The notes under the pieces: generated by a model
Databases searched by the model: none
Seen by the model: the letters and a program-made list of their open reading frames with translations, nothing else
What the model was told of the DNA's origin: nothing
Translations under genes and position numbers: made by a program
Assembly (NCBI RefSeq): GCF_004116725.1
Contig: NZ_PDKG01000005.1
Location: 146,689 to 210,688 of the forward strand
Length of the DNA stretch: 64,000 nucleotides
Source of the DNA: Arcobacter sp. CECT 8986
Lineage (GTDB): Bacteria; Campylobacterota; Campylobacteria; Campylobacterales; Arcobacteraceae
Direction: 5' to 3'
In this document: one piece after another, positions 36,716-46,147 of the stretch
Position numbering within the stretch: position 1 is the stretch's first letter
Layout of the letters: every line of letters begins with the position of its first letter

Positions 36716-37201
36716 ATGGAAAAAGAACCAATGACAATATCTGGTTATGAAAAAATTACAAATAATCTAGATTTTTTAAAAACTAAAGAACGACCAGAAA
36801 CAGTAATTGCATTAGATGAAGCAAGACAATTAGGTGATTTAAAAGAAAATGCCGAATATCATGCTGCAAAAGATAAATTAAAAATTATAGATTCTCAAAT
36901 TGCAGAATTAGGAAATATTATTAGCAAAGCTGTTATTATTGACCCTTCAACTCTACCTCACGATAAAGTAAGCTTTGGATCAACTGTTGATTTAGTTGAT
37001 GTTGATACAGAACAAGAGTATACTTATACAATAGTTGGTGGAGTAGAATCTGATGCTGATAAAGGATTAATATCTTTTAATTCTCCTTTAGCAAAACAGT
37101 TAATGGGAAAAGAAGAGGGTGATGAAGTTCAAGCTTCACTTCCAGGTGGTTTATCTACATTTGAAGTTGTAGAGGTTTACTACAAAGAGATACAGTTATA
37201 A
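36716..37201 (+). CDS. greA: Transcription elongation factor GreA
   Basis: I choose ATG 36716 rather than TTG 36713: GGAG then lies six bases away. The 161-residue product has the N-terminal coiled coil with 'EARQLGDLKENAEYHAAKDK' (acidic tip) and the C-terminal FKBP-like domain ending 'GDEVQASLPGGLSTFEVVEV'. It rescues backtracked RNA polymerase. Confidence 0.94.
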   Translation: MEKEPMTISGYEKITNNLDFLKTKERPETVIALDEARQLGDLKENAEYHAAKDKLKIIDSQIAELGNIISKAVIIDPSTLPHDKVSFGSTVDLVDVDTEQEYTYTIVGGVESDADKGLISFNSPLAKQLMGKEEGDEVQASLPGGLSTFEVVEVYYKEIQL

Positions 37202-37210
37202 AAGTAATAT

Positions 37211-37915
37211 ATGTTTTTTGAGCTAAAAGATAACTCGATTTTTGTAGCTGACTCTCACTACAATGAAAAAAACGAACAATTCTTAATCTTTTTAGAAAAA
37301 TTAAAATCTAAAGAGATTAAGTGTGAACAACTAATTTTAATGGGAGATATGTTTGATTTTATATCTTCTGAGAGTAAATACTTTGTAAAAAGAAATCAAA
37401 AACTAATTGACATTATTAATGAACTTTCAAATATTATACAAATTGTATACTTTGAAGGAAATCATGATTATAATATGCAACCTTTATTTGATAATGTTAA
37501 AGTAATAAAAAGAGAAAAACAACCACTTATTGTAGATTATAAAGATAAAAAAGTTGCAATATGTCATGGTGATATTTATACTCCAAAATCTTATGATTTA
37601 TATTGTAAAGTTATTAGAAATCACCCTTTATTAATATTTTTGAATATGTTAGATATTAAAAACTTTATATCTAAAAAAATTTATTATACATTAATTAAAA
37701 AAACTATTTGTTCTGATTTTAAAGGGTTTGAAGAATTAGCTTTAAAACGTAGTAAAAATTTTGATGCAGATATGATAGTTGAAGGGCATTTTCATCAAGG
37801 AAAAGAGTACACTTTTGATAAGAAAAGATATATTAATATTCCCTCATTATGTTGTAGTCAAGAGTATTCAATACTAAAAGATGAGCAATTCATAAAAATA
37901 AAACTTAATAAATAA
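37211..37915 (+). CDS. Metallophosphoesterase, LpxH/LpxJ-type UDP-diacylglucosamine hydrolase candidate
   Basis: A 234-residue calcineurin-like phosphoesterase with the full metal-ligand series: 'VADSHYN', 'MGDMFDF', 'EGNHDYN', 'CHGDIY' and 'EGHFHQG'. Length and motif spacing fit the lipid A enzyme LpxH; Campylobacterota are known to use the related LpxJ. Likely role: hydrolysing UDP-2,3-diacylglucosamine in lipid A synthesis at the membrane surface. No lpx gene is next to it, so a different phosphoesterase activity cannot be excluded. Confidence 0.7.
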   Translation: MFFELKDNSIFVADSHYNEKNEQFLIFLEKLKSKEIKCEQLILMGDMFDFISSESKYFVKRNQKLIDIINELSNIIQIVYFEGNHDYNMQPLFDNVKVIKREKQPLIVDYKDKKVAICHGDIYTPKSYDLYCKVIRNHPLLIFLNMLDIKNFISKKIYYTLIKKTICSDFKGFEELALKRSKNFDADMIVEGHFHQGKEYTFDKKRYINIPSLCCSQEYSILKDEQFIKIKLNK

Positions 37916-37945
37916 ATTTATTAAAATATAAAGCAAATATTGATA

Positions 37946-37951
37946 TATAAT
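37946..37951 (+). promoter_or_regulatory. -10 element of uvrB
   Basis: TATAAT lies 26 bases before the proposed uvrB AUC start and 12 bases upstream of AAAAAGGA, leaving a leader of about 20 bases. Confidence 0.5.
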
Positions 37952-37977
37952 CAAATAAATGTGAAAAAGGATAAGAA

Positions 37978-39951
37978 ATCGCAAAATTTGAAGTAGTAAG
38001 TGAGTATTCACCATCTGGAGATCAACCTCAAGCAATTGAAGCGCTAAGTCAATCAATAGATGAAGGGAACAAATACCAAACACTTTTAGGTGTAACAGGA
38101 AGTGGTAAAACTTATACAATGGCTAAAGTTATTGAAAAAGTTCAAAAGCCAACTTTAATTATGACACATAATAAAACTCTTGCTGCGCAATTATATAGTG
38201 AATTTAAAGCATTCTTTCCAAACAATCATGTTGAGTATTTTATATCATACTATGATTATTATCAACCAGAAGCCTATATTCCAAGAAGTGATTTATTTAT
38301 AGAAAAAGATTCTTCTATAAATGAAGAATTAGAAAGATTAAGATTAAGTGCAACTGCTTCTCTTTTATCTTTTGATGATGTAATTGTAATTGCTTCTGTT
38401 TCTGCAAACTATGGTTTAGGTAATCCAGAAGAGTATAAAGCAATGGTTCAAAGAATAGAAGTTGGCTTTGAATACTCTCAAAAAGAGTTTTTACTAAAAT
38501 TAGTAGAGATGGGTTATAAAAGAAATGATAAATTCTTTGATAGGGCAGATTTTAGAGTAAATGGAGATGTAATTGATATTTTCCCTGCTTACTTTGAAGA
38601 TGAATTTATAAGAGTTGAGTTTTTTGGTGATGAAGTTGAATCAATCACAAAACATGAGTACTTAACAAATACAAAAACTAAAAGTTTAGATGAGGTTATA
38701 ATCTATTCTGTTAATCCTTTTGTTGTTTCAAATGATAAATTAGCAACAGCTGTTAAACAAATTGAAGATGAATTAAAAGAGAGATTAGAGTTTTTTAAAC
38801 AAGAAGATAAACAAGTTGAATACCAAAGACTTAAACAAAGAGTTGAATTTGATTTAGAGATGATTGAAAGTACAGGTATGTGTAAAGGTATTGAAAATTA
38901 TGCACGACACTTAACTGGACAAAAACCTGGTGAAACACCATATTCACTTATGAACTATTTTGAACAAATGAAAGAAGAGTTTTTATTAATAGTTGATGAG
39001 TCACATGTATCTTTGCCTCAATTTAGAGGAATGTATGCAGCAGATAGAAGTAGAAAAGAAGTATTAGTTGAGTACGGATTTAGACTTCCAAGTGCACTTG
39101 ATAATAGACCTTTAAAATTTGATGAATTTATAAAAAAAGCTCCACACTTTCTATTTGTAAGTGCAACTCCAAATGAACTTGAAATAGAAAAAAGTTCAGT
39201 GGTTGCAGAACAAATTATTAGACCAACAGGATTACTTGACCCTGTTATTGAAATAATGGATAGTGAGTATCAAGTAGAAAAACTTTATGATGAAATAAAA
39301 AAAGTAGTAGAGAAAAATCAAAGAGTTTTAGTAACAGTATTAACTAAAAAAATGGCAGAAGAGTTAACTTCATATTATTCTGATTTAGGAATAAAAGTAA
39401 AATATATGCACAGTGAAATAGATGCAATTGAAAGAAATCAAATAATTAGAGAGTTAAGACTTGGAGAGTTTGATGTTTTAGTTGGAATTAACTTACTAAG
39501 AGAGGGACTTGATATTCCAGAAACTTCACTTGTTGCAATACTTGATGCTGATAAAGAAGGTTTTTTAAGAAGTAAAACTTCACTTATTCAAACAATGGGT
39601 AGGGGAGCAAGAAATGAAAATGGTAGAGTAATTTTATTTGCAAAAAGAATAACAGATTCAATGCAATTTGCAATTGATGAAACAAATAGAAGAAGAGAGA
39701 TACAAAAAGAGTATAATAAAGAGCATAATATTACTCCTAAATCTACAAAAAGAAAAATTGATGAAAACCTTAAACTTGAAGAGTATGATGATTTAGCATG
39801 GAAAAAACAAAAATTAGAAAAAATGCCTGCAAGTGAAAGAAAAAAAATCTTAATAGAATTAAATAAAAAGATGACTAAAGCAGCAAAAGATTTAAATTTT
39901 GAAGAAGCTATTAGATTAAGAGATGAAATAGAAAAATTAAAAAAAGCCTAA
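37978..39951 (+). CDS. uvrB: Excinuclease subunit UvrB, apparent AUC start
   Basis: UvrB is the damage-verifying helicase-like subunit of nucleotide excision repair. The first in-frame ATG (38119) would remove the conserved N-terminus and Walker A. The frame upstream encodes '[19 protein letters not shown]' and 'GVTGSGKT', the universal UvrB start, and is blocked by TAA at 37972-37974. The only start-like codon left is ATC at 37978, six bases after AAAAAGGA. This gives 657 residues, matching the family. Further motifs include '[15 protein letters not shown]', the beta-hairpin region, '[10 protein letters not shown]', '[12 protein letters not shown]' and the C-terminal UVR helix '[15 protein letters not shown]'. 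Confidence 0.93.
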   Translation: MAKFEVVSEYSPSGDQPQAIEALSQSIDEGNKYQTLLGVTGSGKTYTMAKVIEKVQKPTLIMTHNKTLAAQLYSEFKAFFPNNHVEYFISYYDYYQPEAYIPRSDLFIEKDSSINEELERLRLSATASLLSFDDVIVIASVSANYGLGNPEEYKAMVQRIEVGFEYSQKEFLLKLVEMGYKRNDKFFDRADFRVNGDVIDIFPAYFEDEFIRVEFFGDEVESITKHEYLTNTKTKSLDEVIIYSVNPFVVSNDKLATAVKQIEDELKERLEFFKQEDKQVEYQRLKQRVEFDLEMIESTGMCKGIENYARHLTGQKPGETPYSLMNYFEQMKEEFLLIVDESHVSLPQFRGMYAADRSRKEVLVEYGFRLPSALDNRPLKFDEFIKKAPHFLFVSATPNELEIEKSSVVAEQIIRPTGLLDPVIEIMDSEYQVEKLYDEIKKVVEKNQRVLVTVLTKKMAEELTSYYSDLGIKVKYMHSEIDAIERNQIIRELRLGEFDVLVGINLLREGLDIPETSLVAILDADKEGFLRSKTSLIQTMGRGARNENGRVILFAKRITDSMQFAIDETNRRREIQKEYNKEHNITPKSTKRKIDENLKLEEYDDLAWKKQKLEKMPASERKKILIELNKKMTKAAKDLNFEEAIRLRDEIEKLKKA

Positions 39952-39971
39952 TATTGTAAGAAGGAAAGAAG

Positions 39972-40619
39972 TTGCCTAAAAAAGCTACAAAAGAAGAGAT
40001 TCAAATAATAAAAGAAGCATTCCAAGAAAAGTTTTCAAATGCTGTTACTGAATTAAATTATAAAAATGATTATGAGTTATTAATAGCTATTATTTTATCA
40101 GCACAATGTACAGATAAAAGAGTAAATATTATAACTCCTGCACTTTTTGAAAAGTATCCAAGTGTATTTGAATTAGCTGATGCAAAACTTGAAGATGTTA
40201 AAGAGTTATTAAAAAGTTGCTCTTTTTTTAATAACAAATCAAAAAATATCATAAAAATGGCTCAAAGTGTAATTGCAAACTATGATGGAAATATTCCACA
40301 TAATCAAAAAGAGTTAATTAAACTAGCTGGTGTTGGAAACAAAACAGCAAATGTTTTTATGATTGAATTTGAGGGAGCAAATCTTATGGCTGTTGATACT
40401 CATGTATTTAGAGTTTCTCATAGATTAGGATTATCTTATGAAAAAACAGTTGAAAAAACTGAAGCTGAATTAGTAAAAAAACTAAAAGATGATTTACATA
40501 TATTCCATCAAGCTATGGTTTTATTTGGTAGATATACATGTAAAGCTTTAAATCCTGAGTGTGAAAACTGTCTTTTCCCTCATGTTTGTAAAACAAAAAA
40601 CTCATTTAAGCCAGGCTGA
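39972..40619 (+). CDS. nth: Endonuclease III
   Basis: A 215-residue DNA glycosylase/AP lyase for oxidised pyrimidines. It starts at TTG six bases after AAGGA. The helix-hairpin-helix 'LAGVGNKTANVFM' holds the catalytic lysine; the catalytic aspartate is in 'VDTHVFRVSHRLG'. The [4Fe-4S] site is CX6CX2CX5C at the C-terminus. It follows uvrB by 20 bases, forming a DNA repair pair. Confidence 0.94.
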   Translation: MPKKATKEEIQIIKEAFQEKFSNAVTELNYKNDYELLIAIILSAQCTDKRVNIITPALFEKYPSVFELADAKLEDVKELLKSCSFFNNKSKNIIKMAQSVIANYDGNIPHNQKELIKLAGVGNKTANVFMIEFEGANLMAVDTHVFRVSHRLGLSYEKTVEKTEAELVKKLKDDLHIFHQAMVLFGRYTCKALNPECENCLFPHVCKTKNSFKPG

Positions 40620-40650
40620 TAAATTTTACAATTTATCGCTGCTTTTTTAT
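40618..40650. terminator. Terminator after nth
   Basis: GATAAATT at 40618-40625 pairs with AATTTATC at 40630-40637 around TTAC, followed by a T run; it overlaps the nth stop codon and the end of the convergent 68-residue gene. Confidence 0.7.
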
Positions 40651-40839
40651 TCTTGCTTTAAACTCTTCTTTTGAAAGATATTTACTATTTGAAGAAGTAG
40701 TTTTAGGTGCTTTATCTTCTTGTTCTACTATTTTATCTTCAACTTTTAAACTCTTAATCAAACCCATTTTTAAATTTTTTAGAATTGTCAAAACTGTTGT
40801 TAAGTGTCTGTTCTCAACTTCAAATGAAACTTTAGCCAT
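40633..40839 (-). CDS. Small basic protein, 68 residues, unknown function
   Basis: AGAGG precedes the ATG. The sequence starts 'MAKVSFEVENRHLTTVLTIL' and ends in a Lys-rich 'YLSKEEFKARIKKQR', suggesting a small beta-alpha domain followed by a basic tail. No family recognised. Monocistronic between nth (convergent) and the TonB receptor (divergent). Confidence 0.65.
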   Translation of the reverse strand: MAKVSFEVENRHLTTVLTILKNLKMGLIKSLKVEDKIVEQEDKAPKTTSSNSKYLSKEEFKARIKKQR

Positions 40840-40934
40840 GAAACCTCTTTTTATTTAAATTATATCAAAAAATTAATTTAACTTTAAATTAACACATCAA
40901 AGTTACTATTTCAAAAACACAAAAAAGGCAAGGA

Positions 40935-42908
40935 ATGAAAAAAGAGTTAGTATTATCTTTTATTGTGGCATCAAGTTTAATAGCAAGTGATGAAATAGAA
41001 CTTGATACTGTAATGGTAACAGATACTTTAAAATCAAAAGTAGTAAATGATATAAGTAATGAAAATCTAAAATCTGCTGATTTAGCACAAGCATTAAGTG
41101 AAAATTCTGCTTCAATATCAATGGTAAGAAGAAGTGGAATTGCAAATGATATTATAGTAAGAGGACAGAAAAAAGATAATATAAATATCTTAATTGATGA
41201 TGCTAAAATTTATGGAGCATGTCCTAATCGAATGGATCCTCCAACTTCTCACATATTAGCAAATAATGTAGAAAGTGTAGAAGTAACAGAAGGTCCATAT
41301 GATGTTGAAAACTTTGGAACATTAAGTGCTAAAGTTAAAGTAAATACGAAAAAGCCAAAAGAGGGATTTAACGGCGATGTAAATGTAAATTTTGGAAGTT
41401 ATGGTTATAGTAAATATTCTACAACAATTAGTGGAGGAACAGAAGATTTTCGTGCATTGATTTCTGCATCAACTGAAAAAAGTGACCAGTATGAAGATGG
41501 AGATGGAAATACATTAGCGCAACAATTAGAAAAAAATAGTAAAGACAAAACTAGAACATATAATGATAAATATGATGAGATGGATGCCTATGAAAAGAAA
41601 ACATTCATGGGAAAACTATATTTTAATCTAACAGATAATCAAGAGATTAATCTTTCATATACAGCAAATAGAAGTGATGATATCTTATATGCAAATACAG
41701 GAATGGATGCTCTTTATGATGATTCTGATATTTATACATTTAATTATATTGCAAATGATTTATCAAAATATTCAAAAAAATTAAAGTTTAGTTCATATTA
41801 CTCAAAAGTTGATCATCCTATGAGTACTAGATATAGAAATAATGGTGCAATGGATATGACAAATCATATGAAGTCTAAAATAAAAGGAGCAAAGCTTCAA
41901 AATGATTTAAACTTATTTGATGGAGTATTAACTTTAGGAGTTGATGGAAGTAAAAGAACTTGGGAAGGTGAATATAGTAATAAAATGAGTTCTTATCTTG
42001 GTGATAGTATTTCAAAAACTGATACTAAAAATAAAGCAGCATTTATAAAATATAATAAAGATATAAATGATTTGAATATAGAAATAGCATCAAGATATGA
42101 TAATACAGATATTCAAACAGCAGGAGAAGAGCAAGATAATGATTATAACTCTTTAAATGCATATTTGCTAACTACTTATAAAGTTGATGATACTTTAAAT
42201 ATTTTTGCAGGAATAGGTAAATCAAGTAGAGTTCCAGATGCAAGAGAGTTGTATTTTAAAAAAAGTGGTAAATTAATTGGAACACCAAATTTAGAACAGA
42301 CTAAAAACTATGAAGTTGATTTTGGGGTTGAAAAAACATTTGGTGATTTTAAAATAAAAACAAAACTTTTTTACTCAAAACTTAAAGACTATATTGCTTA
42401 TAACGCTTCAAAAACACAAAATAATTTTGAGAATGTGGATGCAAAAATATATGGATTTGATATAAGTGGGTTATATTATGCAAATGATGAAATATCTTTG
42501 GATTATTCACTTGCTTATCAAAGAGGTAAAAAAGATAGTGCATTAGATGGACAAAGTGATACAAATTTAGCAGAAATAGCACCACTAAAAGCAACTTTAG
42601 GATTTAATTATGAAAGAGGAAAAAATAGATTTAGAGCCTCTTATATTGCTTCAAAAGCATGGAGTAATTATGATGAAGACAATGGTGAACAGCATATAGC
42701 AGGTTATGGAACAATGAATTTAAAATATGAAAATAGTTATATTAAAAATACGGTTTTAACTTTTGGAATAGATAATGTTTTTGATAAAACATATGCAACA
42801 AGTAATACCTATAAAGATTTAACACTACTTACTTCCACAAGTGATGAGGTAATGTTATTAAATGAGCCAGGAAGATATGTTTATTTTAATGTAAAATTCT
42901 CTTTTTAG
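40935..42908 (+). CDS. TonB-dependent receptor, copper type (OprC/NosA-like)
   Basis: A 657-residue outer-membrane receptor with signal peptide MKKELVLSFIVASSLIAS, a plug domain ('DIIVRGQKKDNINILIDD', 'VESVEVTEGPYDVENFG') and a 22-strand-type barrel ending 'YVYFNVKFSF' with terminal Phe. 'GACPNRMDPPTSHI' matches the copper receptors OprC and NosA. OprC binds Cu through CxxxM and HxM motifs; here Cys96-Met100 and His294-Met296 (HPM) fit. Inferred substrate: copper. No Fur box is seen upstream, in line with a non-iron receptor. A 12-bp terminator follows. Confidence 0.85.
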   Translation: MKKELVLSFIVASSLIASDEIELDTVMVTDTLKSKVVNDISNENLKSADLAQALSENSASISMVRRSGIANDIIVRGQKKDNINILIDDAKIYGACPNRMDPPTSHILANNVESVEVTEGPYDVENFGTLSAKVKVNTKKPKEGFNGDVNVNFGSYGYSKYSTTISGGTEDFRALISASTEKSDQYEDGDGNTLAQQLEKNSKDKTRTYNDKYDEMDAYEKKTFMGKLYFNLTDNQEINLSYTANRSDDILYANTGMDALYDDSDIYTFNYIANDLSKYSKKLKFSSYYSKVDHPMSTRYRNNGAMDMTNHMKSKIKGAKLQNDLNLFDGVLTLGVDGSKRTWEGEYSNKMSSYLGDSISKTDTKNKAAFIKYNKDINDLNIEIASRYDNTDIQTAGEEQDNDYNSLNAYLLTTYKVDDTLNIFAGIGKSSRVPDARELYFKKSGKLIGTPNLEQTKNYEVDFGVEKTFGDFKIKTKLFYSKLKDYIAYNASKTQNNFENVDAKIYGFDISGLYYANDEISLDYSLAYQRGKKDSALDGQSDTNLAEIAPLKATLGFNYERGKNRFRASYIASKAWSNYDEDNGEQHIAGYGTMNLKYENSYIKNTVLTFGIDNVFDKTYATSNTYKDLTLLTSTSDEVMLLNEPGRYVYFNVKFSF

Positions 42909-42932
42909 AAGTAACTTTTTAAAGTTACTTCT
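42907..42932 (+). terminator. Terminator of the copper receptor gene
   Basis: A perfect 12-bp stem, AGAAGTAACTTT with AAAGTTACTTCT, and a 2-base spacer, overlapping the stop codon. Confidence 0.8.
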
Positions 42933-43037
42933 ATATTCTTTTATAAAATGAAGTAAAAAATGTTCTTAAACTTATAAATACCTTTATTGTTGTATAATTT
43001 CAATTATACTATAAAATATACACACAAAGGATATGAA

Positions 43038-43679
43038 ATAAAAGAAGAACCCGACATAATTAGACAAGAATCAATTGATACAATAGTAGATAATTTAAAA
43101 TATTTAGGAATGGTAGTACTTATTCTTCTAATTGTTAACTTAGCATTAAGACTTGATGTAGATTACTTAGTTACATATACAAGTGAAAGATCTTTCACAG
43201 AAGCAACTCAACTTATTTGTATTATATTTTCAATATTTGTTTTTGCAAAAACTACAATAAAAAGAAAAGATTTAAGACATGGACTTGCATTAATAACTGG
43301 ATTTTTCATAGTTATTTTAACAAGAGAACTAGATTCTACATTTGATATGGTTTATCATGGTTTTTGGAAAGTACCCGCAGTTACAGTTTTTTTAATAACA
43401 ATATTTTATACATTTAAAAAATTTGCTGTTGGTGTAAATGAGTTTGCAATAGTTTTAAAAGAAAAAGCTATGAAAATGATGATTTGTTCTGTTATGCTTC
43501 TTTTTGTACATTCAAGATTATTTGGTATGAAAGTTTTTTGGAAAGAAGTACTTCACGAAAGTTATATATATCAAGTAAAAGTTATTGCAGAAGAAGGAAC
43601 AGAATTAATGGCATATGGACTTATTGCATATGCTGCATATTTAATCTGTAAAAGTTTAAATAAAAAGGTTATTGATTAG
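43038..43679 (+). CDS. Unknown multi-pass membrane protein, apparent AUA start
   Basis: The frame can be opened at TTG 42987, but a TATAAT promoter element (42992-42997) lies inside that extension, so the mRNA must begin later. AAAGGA (43026-43031) is six bases before an ATA codon at 43038, giving 213 residues. No ATG, GTG or TTG is in frame nearby at a suitable distance. The protein has about six helices with acidic and His residues at membrane edges ('TEATQLICIIF', 'TRELDSTFDMVYHGFW', 'IAEEGTELMAYG'). Family not recognised. It lies between the copper receptor and an HD protein. Confidence 0.65.
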   Translation: MKEEPDIIRQESIDTIVDNLKYLGMVVLILLIVNLALRLDVDYLVTYTSERSFTEATQLICIIFSIFVFAKTTIKRKDLRHGLALITGFFIVILTRELDSTFDMVYHGFWKVPAVTVFLITIFYTFKKFAVGVNEFAIVLKEKAMKMMICSVMLLFVHSRLFGMKVFWKEVLHESYIYQVKVIAEEGTELMAYGLIAYAAYLICKSLNKKVID

Positions 43680-43697
43680 ACTTTTAAGTCTAATCAA
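43672..43697. terminator. Bidirectional terminator spanning two stop codons
   Basis: A perfect 12-bp stem (TTGATTAGACTT with AAGTCTAATCAA) and a TT spacer; it contains the stop codons of both convergent genes. Confidence 0.8.
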
Positions 43698-44922
43698 AAT
43701 CAAATACTGATTGAGTTTGTCCTGTACTTCCAAACTCTTCATCTATCTCTTTAGCAATTTGTTTAAAATCAATATTTTCTATTTTTTTTAAAGTTTTATA
43801 AATATGCTTTTTACCTCTTTGAAGTTCTTTTGATTTTATTCCATGTGAAATAGATAAACTAGCTTCTATAAATGCAGATAATTTATCACACTGCTTTAAA
43901 GCCTCTCCATCGATTGCATTATATTTATCTAAATTATAATCACCAATATTTTCAACTATTTCTATTTTATTTTTGTATTTAATTTTATTTAAAAATTCAT
44001 CTTTCTTTTTATCTTCATAAAGTCCTAAAAGATAAGAGAATTCATCTTTTAAATCATCTGGAATAAAAGGTAAGATATCATCTTCAATTTTTATTATTTC
44101 ATATTCAGCTATTATATTTGATAGTTCATCAACACTATATTTTACAGGTGAAATTATATCTTTAGTCAATGCTTCTGGCAAATCATGAAAAAGAGCAGTG
44201 TAAAAGTTGTTTTGTAATCTCTTATCACATGCATCTACATCTTTTGAATAAAAGTATGCAAAAAGTGCAACTGTTAACATATGACCTAATACAGAAGTCT
44301 CAGGTATTCTTGGTGTTTGAGCCCATCTTTTTTGGAATCTAAGTCTTCCACTTAAATCTGTAATTCTTGCAAGTTTTTTGTTTAGTGCAATTTTTCTGAC
44401 ACCAATTAATTCATAATAATCTTCAATTTCATCTTCAACACTTCTTTTAACATTTTCAATATCTGTTAGAAATTTTGATGTTTGATAAACAATTGAAAAT
44501 TCCCATTTAGTAGCTAAATAAGACGCAGCTTTTAAGATAAATCTCTCTTTTTTATACATATTTGAATCAGTTAAATACTCTTCAAACTTTTTTAAAAAAG
44601 TACCATTTTGTATTGGTTCTAATGAGTCTTTTAATTTTTCAATAACCCAAGAGTTTATCTCTTTAGATTTTTTTTGTAATGCTTTTCTAAAAACATCAGG
44701 TCTTATATCTGTGACAACAATTCTTCTTAAAAACTCAAAAATACCTGCTTCTATTAAGTGTGTGAAGTTTATATCATCTTCAAGTTTTGCTATAAAAAAA
44801 GCGATTATAAATTTGTGAGCTTGTTTATCAAGTTCTACAAGTTCAACCATTCTTGGATAATCATTCCATCTTTGAATTGATGCAGAAGAGAATATATAAT
44901 CAATAACTTTAGGATTTATCAT
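43690..44922 (-). CDS. HD-domain metal-dependent phosphohydrolase
   Basis: I place the start at ATG 44922; the ATG at 44928 directly abuts AAAAAGG and leaves no spacing. The 410-residue protein has the HD motif in 'ALFHDLPEALTKDIISPVKY' near residue 245 and an earlier His in 'SVLGHMLTVALFAYFYS'. This resembles YfbR/HD_3 nucleotidases and related hydrolases. The N-terminal 180 residues are helical and unidentified. It overlaps a 40-residue membrane protein gene upstream. Confidence 0.75.
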   Translation of the reverse strand: MINPKVIDYIFSSASIQRWNDYPRMVELVELDKQAHKFIIAFFIAKLEDDINFTHLIEAGIFEFLRRIVVTDIRPDVFRKALQKKSKEINSWVIEKLKDSLEPIQNGTFLKKFEEYLTDSNMYKKERFILKAASYLATKWEFSIVYQTSKFLTDIENVKRSVEDEIEDYYELIGVRKIALNKKLARITDLSGRLRFQKRWAQTPRIPETSVLGHMLTVALFAYFYSKDVDACDKRLQNNFYTALFHDLPEALTKDIISPVKYSVDELSNIIAEYEIIKIEDDILPFIPDDLKDEFSYLLGLYEDKKKDEFLNKIKYKNKIEIVENIGDYNLDKYNAIDGEALKQCDKLSAFIEASLSISHGIKSKELQRGKKHIYKTLKKIENIDFKQIAKEIDEEFGSTGQTQSVFDFD

Positions 44923-45031
44923 CTTCATCCTTTTTTATATTTTTATCATCATGAAAAAAAATAAGTTTTTTACCTATTAGCATAGAAAAAACAATAATAA
45001 ACATAATTAAATATACTTGCCAATCTTGCAT
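44909..45031 (-). CDS. Small single-helix membrane protein, 40 residues
   Basis: On the minus strand AAAAGGG lies six bases before ATG 45031, opening 40 codons to TAA at 44909, inside the start of the HD gene. The product is one hydrophobic helix ('VYLIMFIIVFSMLIG') and an acidic/basic tail ending DDKS. The overlap (stop 14 bases inside the HD gene) implies coupled translation, so it may anchor or regulate the HD protein. Confidence 0.6.
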   Translation of the reverse strand: MQDWQVYLIMFIIVFSMLIGKKLIFFHDDKNIKKDEDDKS

Positions 45032-45108
45032 ATTTAACCCTTTTAGAAATTTATTCATTATCTCATAAGCTTCATAAATAGGTGCTTAGAAATAAATTTA
45101 TAAAAAAC

Positions 45109-45139
45109 TTGACGTAAAATTGAAAATCAGTAGTATAAT
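45109..45139 (+). promoter_or_regulatory. Promoter of the DUF2156 gene
   Basis: TTGACG at 45109-45114 and TATAAT at 45134-45139 with 19-base spacing, 28 bases before the ATG; AAGGA follows. A clear -35 box is unusual for this group. Confidence 0.55.
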
Positions 45140-45166
45140 TTCGAAAATTTTTTAAGGAAAAAATAA

Positions 45167-46147
45167 ATGTCAACTTTGACTGTTAATAACTATATGTTAA
45201 AACACTTTGATTTAGATGCAAAAGAGACAATGGATTTCTATTTAAAACAAATAGATGTAGAACTTAGTGATTACACTTTTGCAGGTAATTACATATGGTT
45301 ATCTACTGCAACAGGATTTTATACAATTGTAAATGAAACATTTTGTCTATTTATATTAAACTCTGGTGAACTTAGTATGCTTTTGCCTCCAATTGGTAAA
45401 AAAGAGAAAACATATGAAGCAATTACTATATGTTTTGAAATAATGAATAATCACAATAGTAAAAAGAATTATTCAAAAATAGAGTATGTACATGAGAATA
45501 TATTAGAAGGTTTTGTTGATTATTTGGAAGAGGGTACATTAATTTATGATATGTTAAAAGATTATGTTATTGAGAAAAAACTAGTTGATTACATATATAA
45601 AGCTGATGATTTGATTGATTTAAAAGGTGATTCTTATAAATCAAAAAGAAATGAAATTAATAAATTTAAAAAAATTTATCCAAATTTTAGAATAGAAGTT
45701 TTAGAAAAAAATAAACATGCAAAAGATGTATTAAATCTATTTAACAAATGGGTAAAAGATAGAACAACATATATGCCAAAAGAAGAAGTTGAAGTATTTT
45801 TAGATGGAATATATTTTGAAAGATTTGCAATAAAAAGATTGATTAATGATTATGAAAATCTTGATGTGATTGGATTAGTTATTTATATAGATGATGAAAT
45901 AAAAGGTTTTACAGTTGGTGAAAAAATAACAGAAAATACAGCAAGTGTGATTATTGAAAAAACAGACTTTGAAATTTTAGGTTGTGCACAATTAATATTT
46001 AGAGAGTTTACAAAAGTATTAAAAAATAAATATAATATTGAGTATATAAATGTAGGTGATGATATGGGATTTGAAAATTTAAAAAAAGTAAAAATGTCAT
46101 ATAGACCAAATAAACTAATTCCTAAATATACAATTTATCAAAAATGA
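45167..46147 (+). CDS. DUF2156 (phosphatidylglycerol lysyltransferase C-domain-like) protein
   Basis: The 326-residue protein has two GNAT-like halves, as in the C-terminal domain of MprF and related DUF2156 proteins: 'DLIDLKGDSYKSKRNEINKF' (the Y/K-R-NxI pattern) near residue 150 and 'YINVGDDMGFENLKKVKMSY' near the end. It lacks the membrane flippase part of MprF, so it is a stand-alone cytosolic acyl- or aminoacyl-transferase candidate. The acetyltransferase gene downstream overlaps by four bases. Confidence 0.8.
   Translation: MSTLTVNNYMLKHFDLDAKETMDFYLKQIDVELSDYTFAGNYIWLSTATGFYTIVNETFCLFILNSGELSMLLPPIGKKEKTYEAITICFEIMNNHNSKKNYSKIEYVHENILEGFVDYLEEGTLIYDMLKDYVIEKKLVDYIYKADDLIDLKGDSYKSKRNEINKFKKIYPNFRIEVLEKNKHAKDVLNLFNKWVKDRTTYMPKEEVEVFLDGIYFERFAIKRLINDYENLDVIGLVIYIDDEIKGFTVGEKITENTASVIIEKTDFEILGCAQLIFREFTKVLKNKYNIEYINVGDDMGFENLKKVKMSYRPNKLIPKYTIYQK

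Noticed and set aside
38119..38121. ATG 38119 as the uvrB start
   Set aside because: It would remove 47 conserved residues including Walker A.
42987..42989. TTG 42987 as the start of the membrane protein
   Set aside because: A TATAAT promoter element lies inside the extension and no Shine-Dalgarno sequence precedes the TTG.
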